From Prorocentrum cordatum (Eukaryota; Sar; Dinophyceae; Prorocentrales; Prorocentraceae), in contig CAUYUJ010001485.1 in assembly GCA_963575745.1 (NCBI GenBank), positions 1 through 64,000 on the forward strand: a DNA stretch of 64,000 nt, read 5' to 3'. Below the pieces are notes generated by a model, which ran no database searches, was not told where the DNA came from, and saw only the letters and a program-made list of their open reading frames with translations. Shown here piece by piece: positions 42,566-50,297 of this stretch (position 1 is its first letter; the number at the start of each line of letters is the position of its first letter). The position numbers and the translations under genes were made by a program.

Positions 42566-43497
42566 CCATCGGCTCTGTCTGGTGCAACCAGACACATTTT
42601 GCTATCGTACTGCGCCCAGCGGGGCCCTCCTTTACTTTCACCACGGACACCTGTTACTCTCAGGATCTGGATTGGACTGGGAATCAGATTCAGCCGACTA
42701 TCCCTCTTTTCTTTGGCTTCGACCGCCACGCCTTAGATCGTTGGGCTCGGAATCGTCTGGTCAAGATGGAAACGAAGCCCATTCTTACCTCGAATGAGAA
42801 GAAAGTCGAGTTGCAGAAGAAGCTCGAACAGAAGAAGGAGGACCAAGCAAGATCAGTCGAGTTCAAGAATCAGGGTCTCAAAGCCAAGGCATCCTCCAGT
42901 GCTGACCCTCGCGAAGCCAGGATTCTTCCCACGCCACCCCCAGCACCTGTGCACAGGGGGGGTTCTGCCTCTCGGAGCCGTTCGCCGATTGCCAGGAAGA
43001 TGCAGTACTCAATTGGGTTCAAGAAACAACCGCAGGGCGGCGGGTCGGGGTCGAAGGCCGACTCGGATGATGCCCTACCAGATACGCAGGACTACCGTGG
43101 GGAAACACCTGTCAAACCGGTGGGCGGCACTACTTGGGAAGTACCGTCTTCGGAATCACCAGGCTCCAGGAGTTCCTCCTCTGGCTCTGAAGCGGAAGTC
43201 GACTCGCCTGACCGAAAGTCGCAGCCTGCCCCAAAGAGCTGGGAACAGGATAAGAAGCCCTGGATCAGCAAGTTAGGCCCTCCAGTGCTGAAGTCCCAGT
43301 TAGAGTGCGATCATTCTGGATGCCCAATTTTCGCCCCAAAGGGCGGCACAGACCATACCAGCTCAAGGCGCTACATTATGGTTTTCGTTCCCCAGCTTAC
43401 AGGCTTGAACACCTTCAAGGCCAAGGTCGGGGAGCACTTCCAATCATTACAGTTCGTGAGCTCACACCTTTCATTATCGATAATCAAGGTCCACTGA
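42529..43497 (+). CDS. Post-RT ORF, basic and Ser-rich
   Basis: Begins in a different frame 36 bases before the end of the RT ORF and codes for 322 residues. The first 80 residues look globular (WCNQTHFAIVLRP, FFGFDRHALDRWARNRLV) and may be the true C-terminus of ORF2 after a slip. The rest is charged and Ser/Pro-rich (KKVELQKKLEQKKE, then SSSGSEAEVDSPDRKSQ). No known domain. Confidence 0.5.
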   Translation: MGSATASPSPSVAIGSVWCNQTHFAIVLRPAGPSFTFTTDTCYSQDLDWTGNQIQPTIPLFFGFDRHALDRWARNRLVKMETKPILTSNEKKVELQKKLEQKKEDQARSVEFKNQGLKAKASSSADPREARILPTPPPAPVHRGGSASRSRSPIARKMQYSIGFKKQPQGGGSGSKADSDDALPDTQDYRGETPVKPVGGTTWEVPSSESPGSRSSSSGSEAEVDSPDRKSQPAPKSWEQDKKPWISKLGPPVLKSQLECDHSGCPIFAPKGGTDHTSSRRYIMVFVPQLTGLNTFKAKVGEHFQSLQFVSSHLSLSIIKVH

Positions 43498-43838
43498 TTT
43501 CAGACAGTATCCCAGTTCTGGGAGAGCACGGCTATCTCACTACCAGGGACGTTACGAAGATTCTCTGGCACTTTGGGCTCAACACGTTTCGCTCCAAGGA
43601 CATCCACTTGTTTAACGCGCGGTTTTATACCAAAGAAGCGTTCATTGGCCCCGAGGTCTGCCCTAAGAAGGAGAGGCTGCACGATAAATCTCAGATCTTC
43701 GCTGGTAGCTGTATTGTGGCACTTCTCTACGTCAAGGACATGTATGAAGATGTTGGAGATCTTATTACGGTGGAGTCTGGCAACAACGGTGCCAATGTTA
43801 GGTGCCACTTGCTCTGCAAACCTCGTTTCCTGATGTGA
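43305..43838 (+). CDS. Unknown 3' ORF of the LINE region (177 codons)
   Basis: Overlaps the previous ORF in another frame. From about 43440 it has ordinary globular composition (VRELTPFIIDNQGP, GYLTTRDVTKILWHFGLNTF, SQIFAGSCIVALLYVKDMYEDV), and the part 43440-43838 is more convincing than its first third. It may be a continuation of the preceding protein after a slip. No family. Confidence 0.45.
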   Translation: MRSFWMPNFRPKGRHRPYQLKALHYGFRSPAYRLEHLQGQGRGALPIITVRELTPFIIDNQGPLISDSIPVLGEHGYLTTRDVTKILWHFGLNTFRSKDIHLFNARFYTKEAFIGPEVCPKKERLHDKSQIFAGSCIVALLYVKDMYEDVGDLITVESGNNGANVRCHLLCKPRFLM

Positions 43839-43849
43839 TCGAGGCAGTT

Positions 43850-44400
43850 CAGAAGATACGAACAAATTATTCTTCCCTTCGGGTCCTCAGCTCTTTTGGT
43901 TCAACTCTGGTTCAATCGGGGACTCCAGGACTTTCCTCTGAGGCATGAATTAAGTTCTGCCCTCCTCAATATGTCCGTCAGGGCCAAAGTAGTGAAGTCG
44001 TTTCTTGCTTTGCCCACAGCCTCGATGGGACATTTCTCAACTTGGGATCGCTTCGCCCTCAGTTTGGGTCTTCACTTCAGTTCAAACGGGCTTGGATGGG
44101 ATTGTCAATTTCTTCACTCCGCCAAGATTATGGCTTTCGTTTCAATCTGGGAATGCTTGGAATCATGAGTGTCTCAGGGCATGGGGCCCCCAGGTCACCT
44201 TGCAGGAGCTGGGACTGCATCTTATTCTTCTCAATTCGGCTGACGGGGTTAAGTGGGGTTGTTGCTCACCATTTGTCCAAGTCCTCGTTGTTTCAAGTTC
44301 TTTCTTGGGATAGTTATGCGTTCAGTTTGCCTCTTCACTTCAGTACAAATGGGTTAGGCCTGGGATTGTTAATCTCACCTTGCTGGCCAGGACGATGACT
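43850..44400. repeat. Diverged ~268-bp direct repeat
   Basis: 44040-44110 and about 44308-44378 share GGGAT...TCAGTTTG..TCTTCACTTCAGT.CAAA.GGG...GGGATTGT.AAT. They are offset by about 268 bp and moderately diverged. 43888-43917 holds two TTGGTTCAA words reminiscent of degenerate SL relicts. Confidence 0.5.
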
Positions 44401-45438
44401 GCTGTCCGATCCCTGATAAAGGGCATCTCTCTTCTCTATCGCTCCATCTCTCGGATCCTTGTCTTTCGGTTGGCCTGTTTGGCTTGGCTGCTTTCTGTAG
44501 TCATTTTGGTTCAATTAGCTTTGCACGTTCTGCCCCAACCTCTTCTCAAGTTTTCTGGGAACACACTCATGCTTGCCCCTCAGAGGGTTGTCAGGCCATG
44601 GAATTCAAAGTCGCTCCAGTGCTGTATTTTCGAGGCATGGGCATCCGCCTGCCCACGTGCACTGGCAATCGAAAGTTCCGAGATCGTTCCTTTAAATTCA
44701 GGATCGTACAACCCACGGAGATGTGTCACACTCCACATGTACGAGAAGGGACGCGAATTCGAGATACCTCTCAGGCAGCTATGGAATCTCTTTGAGGCGT
44801 TTTTCTCTAGTAAGGCTTGCAAAGACCTTATTGGGATTGTGGGAATTGCAGTACGCTCTATGTCTTTTGTACAGATCAAGACAATGTCATACAAGGGCGC
44901 CGTGTTCTACGACAACCGCTGGTCAGATCCTGGGAATTTCATTTACACCGTCTGGTGGAACATTTGGGGCCAAATGGCCAGGTATCTTCAAAGAAGACAA
45001 CCTACCAGTGCTTCGTCCAAGTCTATGGAGGAGCTTCGATCAGTTGCGGGTCGTGTCACCGATGTACAGAGGATGGTCCGAGAACGGTGGAACAGGGAAC
45101 CCGACACTTCTCGGTGGTTAGAGCTCATCGGAGATTTGATGGAGTTAGGGTTGGGAGCGGGGTATGTTGAGCCAGATCGGTTCTGGAACATCATTCAGGG
45201 GATTTCTCCCATCATCTGCTCCATTCGGTCCATTTTGATGTTTGCTGATCAACATGGGTCTTTCGCTAGGACCGGGAAAGACCGGCGCCTTTTTCGCGGC
45301 CCATGTGCTCCCCACACTCGGCAGTTTGCCGTGGCAATGTTCCATGGAATGCAAGTGCACAAATTCAATGTGACGGAATCCTCAGAGGTATGGGTATCTT
45401 ACCTGATTGCAGCCTCAGAGAACAGGCTCCAATACTAA
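44380..45438 (+). CDS. Unknown protein, hydrophobic N-terminal segment
   Basis: 352 codons from ATG 44398 (frame open from 44380). Residues about 15-55 are strongly hydrophobic (ILVFRLACLAWLLSVVILVQLALHV), but an SL-like sequence (44495-44515) lies in the same place, so the apparent membrane segment may come from untranslated leader DNA. The later part is globular (RSMSFVQIKTMSYKGAVFYDN, ELIGDLMELGLGAGYVEPDRF). No family recognised. It may be a retrocopy carried with the LINE. Confidence 0.45.
   Translation: MLARTMTAVRSLIKGISLLYRSISRILVFRLACLAWLLSVVILVQLALHVLPQPLLKFSGNTLMLAPQRVVRPWNSKSLQCCIFEAWASACPRALAIESSEIVPLNSGSYNPRRCVTLHMYEKGREFEIPLRQLWNLFEAFFSSKACKDLIGIVGIAVRSMSFVQIKTMSYKGAVFYDNRWSDPGNFIYTVWWNIWGQMARYLQRRQPTSASSKSMEELRSVAGRVTDVQRMVRERWNREPDTSRWLELIGDLMELGLGAGYVEPDRFWNIIQGISPIICSIRSILMFADQHGSFARTGKDRRLFRGPCAPHTRQFAVAMFHGMQVHKFNVTESSEVWVSYLIAASENRLQY
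44495..44515 (+). other. Degenerate spliced-leader relict
   Basis: CTGTAGTCATTTTGGTTCAAT differs from SL positions 2-22 at four sites, three of them C to T. This is what a methylated or deaminated old SL copy would look like. It supports a retroposed 5' end here, but is weaker than the 38230 copy. Confidence 0.5.
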
Positions 45439-45671
45439 CGGAGCCGGGGTATTTGACACCCCACGGAATTTACATTCGGGTCTGTTTCGAGACCTATTTG
45501 TGTTCTCTCTCTCTCTCTTTGTCTCCCGCCTTCGGGATTGGCTGACACCAGGAGATGTCACTTGTGCGATTCTATCTGGGACCCGCCTGATCTCTGCGAT
45601 CTTAGGGACACCGTGGCTTCGCAACAATCCCGCCTCCCTCTGTCTGCCTCTGGTGGGCCCTTTCTCGTCCC

Positions 45672-46359
45672 TTGCCTCCTGTCGCTCCCCTGCAGTCTCG
45701 GGCTCAAGCTTTCGGTATGCTACTTCCCAAGGCGTCAGACCCTCACGTTATCTTTCAGGGGAAGCTTTGCAGGTCTAAACGCAAGGTCTGCTTCCTGTCC
45801 AAACAAGACCTGGAAGCACTCTCTTACTGCTCTACGCTGCTATTCCAAAGGGCGGTCAAGTTGCCAGCTCGGTTCCTTATTCCTTCGGACCTTGGTGGTC
45901 CACATTTCACATATGACTGGTGCAAAATTCCGCTCTTCAAAGCTTGTCGGGACAGCGGCTTTAATAGACTGTATGTAAACGTTAGGGGACCCGACGAAAG
46001 GGCTCGGAGAGTCCCTTGGAAAGAACTGGCTGTTGGTCAGTAGCCGTTTCGCCTCAAACCCTGACGGAAGTCTTGTCCGAAACGGCTGGGAACATCCATA
46101 CACAATTCAGGGGATGGTCAAACGCTGCCTTCCAGCCAAGCTGGCATCCAGGAAGCGTCTCAAGTGGATTCACGGCTCAGGTGGTATGTGCAACTACTGT
46201 GAAGAAGAAAAGGTCTACACCAAAGTCTGGTACACGGAGTACTATGATACGTGGTTCGACCCCGAATCTGGCTGGCCCTACCCAGTGATTTGGTACCTTT
46301 CTGACTACTGGTGGGACGGAGACTTCTTTGTGGAAAAGTGGCGTTGGAAGTATCCGTGA
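45672..46359 (+). CDS. Unknown protein in two overlapping frames
   Basis: 45672-46043 (KRKVCFLSKQDLEALSYCST and PSDLGGPHFTYDWCKIPLF) passes into 46033-46359 (IQGMVKRCLPAKLASRKRLKWI, CNYCEEEKVYTKVWY, then a Trp/Tyr-rich end WYLSDYWWDGDFF). A single slip near 46033 joins them into about 230 residues. No conserved domain identified. Last coding unit before the LINE 3' region. Confidence 0.45.
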
Positions 46360-47204
46360 AGACCTTTCCTGGGACTCCTACAGTCTGAACCTCTTGGCAT
46401 CTGCGGTGCATGGGCCTGCGGCCTTTTGGAGGTCTCTCAGTTCCCCCTCATTCCCCCTTGCATGCTCTTCAACGTCGGTAGTTGGCAAAATACAAAACCA
46501 TAAACTTTCCCAGCCTTCTCGCGTCATTCTTGCTTGAATTCAACTACCTCATATGCCTTGATTCACCTGGGGTGGGTTCTCACAGTTGGGCTCACTCGGC
46601 TTTACAGTTCTCTTTGTATGCCTCCATATCTTCTGGGTCATTGCGTGCTTGGGGCATTCAGTTTAATGTCAGGCTTTCTTTCACCACATTTATTCGAATG
46701 GGTTGCCACTTATGTATATTGGGCTTCAAGGGACTCAATGAAAGTTCTCTTCACTTCACTTCTTGGTTTTCTCAAGTTAAGCAAGGTATTTGAGTTACTC
46801 AAGTTACTCGGGTTACTCAAGTCACGCAAGATATTTGATCAATTTAAGCATAATCCATTACCTTGCATTACGTTTCTCATTGCTCCCACCTTTATTCAAA
46901 GTGAAAGGGTCCTGGTGGTGGGTTTCATTCAGTATCATGGGTTCAATTTAAGATGGGTTTCAATCATTCACGATTTCTTTCAGTATCATGGGTTTCAATC
47001 ATGATTTCTTTCAGTATTGGACAGACAGTCTACATTCATGATCTCGTCCAGTATCATGGGTTTCAATCTTGGGCTGGGATTCATCTTTGTTCTGCCCCTT
47101 CCTCTCCCGCCTCTTCCCCGCTTCCCTCTTTCTCTACCGTACGCATTTGGCGTATTGGTGGCTTCTCAGGTTTGTGTTTTGGGAGAACCGACCTTTCAAG
47201 GCGC
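46360..47204 (+). other. LINE 3' region, noncoding, with CAGTATCATGGGTTTCAATC repeats
   Basis: 46930-47075 has four copies of CAGTATCATGGGTT(T)CAATC separated by CATGATTTCTTT-type spacers. 46795-46835 has (GTTACTCAA) units. There is no motif-bearing ORF. The element appears to end at 47200, where CATCAT repeats begin. Confidence 0.5.
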
Positions 47205-47945
47205 GTCATCATCATCATCATCATCAAGACTAACATCACCATCATCATCACCATCGGGACACCATCATCGTCACCATCATCATCATCCACATTATCATCA
47301 TCGGGACACCATCATCATCATCGGAACACCACCATCATCATCTCATCATCATCATCATCATCATGAACATCATCAACATCACCATCATTGGGGCGCCATC
47401 ATCATCAGTATCATCATTATCATCATGCCATCATCATCAAAAACATCATACCACCATCATCATCATCATCCTCATCACCAAGATCATCATCATCATCGTC
47501 GGGAGACCATCATCGTCAGCATCATCATCAACATCATCATCATCATCTTCATCGGGACACCATCGCCATCACCACCATCATCAACAGCATCATCATCAGC
47601 TGCATCACCTTCATCATCGGGGCACCATCATGATCATTATCTCATCATCATCTCATCATCATTAACATCATCATGATCATCATCATCAGCATCATCGTCA
47701 TCATCATCATCGTCATCATCATTGGGACACCATCAGCATCATCATCACCATCATCATCATCAACAGCATCATCGGGTCACCATCATCATCATCACCACCA
47801 CCATCATCATCATTATCATCATCAACGTCGTCATCATCATCATCATCATCATCGGGCCACCATCATCGTCACCACTATCGCCATCATCATCGTCACCATC
47901 ATCAACATCATCAACATCATCATCACCATCATCGGGACACCGACG
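47205..47945. repeat. CATCAT trinucleotide-based array
   Basis: Nearly all CATCAT/CACCAT/CATCGGGACAC words. Blocks of CATCATCATCATCGGGACAC recur at variable spacing. All ORFs here (Ser/His/Ile-rich) are repeat-encoded. Confidence 0.95.
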
Positions 47946-48250
47946 GGACACCAGCGGGACACCGGCGGGACACCGGCGGGACACCGTGGGCCACCGGCCC
48001 CCGGAAAGGAATCATTTGGTCCGGCCGCGCCTCAGCCGGAAGCGGGACATTGGCGGGGCACCGCGGTCCACTGGCCCCGGGAAAGGAATCATTTGGTCCG
48101 GCCGCGTTTCAGCCGGAATAGACTTTCTTTTCGCCCGCCCACGCAGCTTCGCCTCGCCCGCGCGCACAACGCGCACGAACACGAAACCGAAACCGATTTC
48201 CCGGAAGGGGGGCTCTCCGTTCCACTTCGATCTCAACCCCTCACCTCCGT
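47940..48250. repeat. Composite GC-rich module, two tandem starts
   Basis: GGAAAGGAATCATTTGGTCC followed by GGCCGCGCCTCAGCCGGAA at 48004-48048, again at 48079-48118. Then comes TTTCGCCCGCCCACGCAGCTTCG and an ACACGAAACCGAAACCGATT part (to 48250). A third copy is at 49510-49690. Confidence 0.85.
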
Positions 48251-48590
48251 CACCACAAGGCTACCTATACGACTTTTCGGGAGATAAAGAGGTTCGGGGG
48301 GGGAGGAACCAACGTCTCACTCAATCGGTCTCACTATCGATCTCACTAACGATCTCACTATCGATCTCACTATCGGTCTCGCTCGATCGATCTCACTCGA
48401 TCTATTTCGTTCGATCGATCTCACAACCGATCTGACTATCGATCTCATTATCGATCTCACTATCGATCTCATTATCGATCTCACAATCGATCTCACATTC
48501 GGTCTCACCATCGATTTCACTACCGCTATCACACTCGATCTCACAATCAACGTCATCATCAAAATCAACAACATCATCGCCATCAACGGC
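48250..48590. repeat. TCTCACTATCGATC 12-bp array
   Basis: Begins with the ACCTATACGAC...TAAAGAGGTTCGGGGG lead also found at 37945. Units TCTCACTATCGA with substitutions follow to about 48560. It is the right-hand copy of the sequence at 37940-38110. Confidence 0.9.
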
Positions 48591-49495
48591 ATCAACAACC
48601 TCATCACCATCATCATCATCGGGCCACCATCATCATTACTACCTCATCACCATCAACATCAACATCATCATCATCACCACCATCTTCGTCATCGGGACAC
48701 CATCATCGTTACTATCGTCATCAACATCATCATCATCATCGGGACACTATCATCGCCATCATCATCGAAACACCACCATCATCATCTCATCGTCATCATC
48801 ATCGTGAACAACATCATCAACATCATTATCATCGGGGCACCATCAACAGCATCACCAACATCATCATCATCAACACCATCATCATCGTCCAGACCATCAT
48901 CATCCTCACCATCTTCATCATCACCATCATCATCATCATCGGGACACCATCATCATCAACATCATCATTACCATCATCGGGCCACCATCATCAAAATCAT
49001 CATAATCACCTCGTCATCATCCCCATCATCATCATCGGGTCACCATCATCGTCATGAACATCATCAGCATCAGCATCATCATCGGGACACCATCATCATC
49101 ATCATCACCAGCATCATCAACAGCATGACCACCAACCTCATCATCATCATCATCATCAATCTCATCATCATCATCATCTCATCATCAGATCAGCATCATC
49201 ATCATCATCTTTAGGATCATCAACACCATCATCATCATCATCATCATTGGGACACCATCATCATCATCAACATCATCATCATCATCATCGGGACACCATC
49301 ATCATCACCACCATCACCATCATCATCATCATCATGATCTTCAACATATTTTTTTCGTCATCATCACCGGGACACCATCATCATCATCACCACCATCACC
49401 ATCATTATCATCATCATCATCATCACCATAATCAACATCATCGACATCATCATCATCATCATCATCATTATCATCATCATCGGGACACCGACGGG
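48590..49495. repeat. CATCAT trinucleotide-based array, second block
   Basis: Same composition as 47205-47945, with CATCATCGGGACACC interruptions every 20-60 bp. Together with the GC module and 12-bp array it forms a composite unit of about 1.5 kb. Confidence 0.95.
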
Positions 49496-49700
49496 ACACC
49501 GGCGGGACACCGCGGTTCACCGGCCCCTGGAAAGGAATCATTTGGTCCGGCCGCGCCTCAGCTGGAGGCTTTCTTCTCGCCCGCCCACGCAGCTTCGCCT
49601 CGCCCGCGCGCACGGCACGGACGAACACGAAACCGAAACCGATTTCCGGGTGGGGGGCTCCGTTCCACTTCGATCTCACCCCCTCACCTCTGACTTCTGC
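49495..49700. repeat. Composite GC-rich module, third copy
   Basis: GGAAAGGAATCATTTGGTCC at 49528 and ACACGAAACCGAAACCGATT at 49626, about 90 percent identical to 48060-48250 by eye. Only one tandem start is present here. Confidence 0.85.
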
Positions 49701-50288
49701 GGGGCACTGGATATACATGCCTTGTGTCCAGATCGTGGAGGGTGATCCCTCAATGCTGAACATTATCGACTCGCATTTCGACTGCTCAACTCTTGATCCT
49801 AGCCAGAGTCCAAATCTCATTGCTCTTCCCTCTTCCATTTTCCGTGTGCCATGCGTTTTGCATCGTCTTGCGGCGGATCCCCAGCCCATCCTAGAGTTGT
49901 CCGCTCGCTTCCGGTTATCTCCGATGTCGCTGATGCGGTGACGTGGCCGCGTCTGCAGAGCGCATGTCGTTCCTTTGCCCTCCCCTCTGTCGAGGACTGT
50001 CCTCGACCTCTGCCTCTTCCACTTGCTTGTTGCTTTTTTTGATCCGTGAGCCACCCCGCTCCGGATGCGCGCGCGGAGCTCCGCCCGTGCCTTTGCGTGC
50101 AAACATGATTGCGCCTGGCTCCTTCTTCCTGGCGTTCCTCTGCCCTGCGCTTCCTGTCTGTGTCCAGATTGTTGGGTGGGTTACTTTAAGGGTAGCTCTT
50201 TGGGAGATGTTACAGTATCGGGAGCATAGCTCGCGCGCCGCTGCCTTGGGCTCAAGGCACGCGCGCCCTATTTGCCCGGACACCGCGA
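49701..50288 (+). other. Leader region before the gag-like ORF
   Basis: No gene supported. An 8-bp stem with a 3-nt loop lies at 49989-50007 (GTCGAGGA-CTG-TCCTCGAC). TGTGTCCAGAT occurs at 49725 and 50159, each followed by YGT. Promoter elements were not recognisable (dinoflagellates generally lack TATA boxes). Confidence 0.4.
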
Positions 50289-50297
50289 GTGTTCGCT

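Larger units (their letters stand above)
38230..47205 (+). mobile_element. Non-LTR (LINE) retroelement retroposed from trans-spliced mRNA
   Basis: The 5' end is set by the SL relict and the 3' end by resumption of the CATCAT array near 47205. It contains ORF1, an APE-type endonuclease and reverse transcriptase (ORF2), then further ORFs not usual in LINEs. The CATCAT flank on both sides hides any target-site duplication. The copy is damaged: one in-frame TGA between ORF1 and ORF2, one frameshift between endonuclease and RT, and RT box C reads SDN. Confidence 0.85.

Noticed and set aside
47205-49693. Ser/His/Ile-rich ORFs
   Set aside because: Pure CATCAT microsatellite translations.
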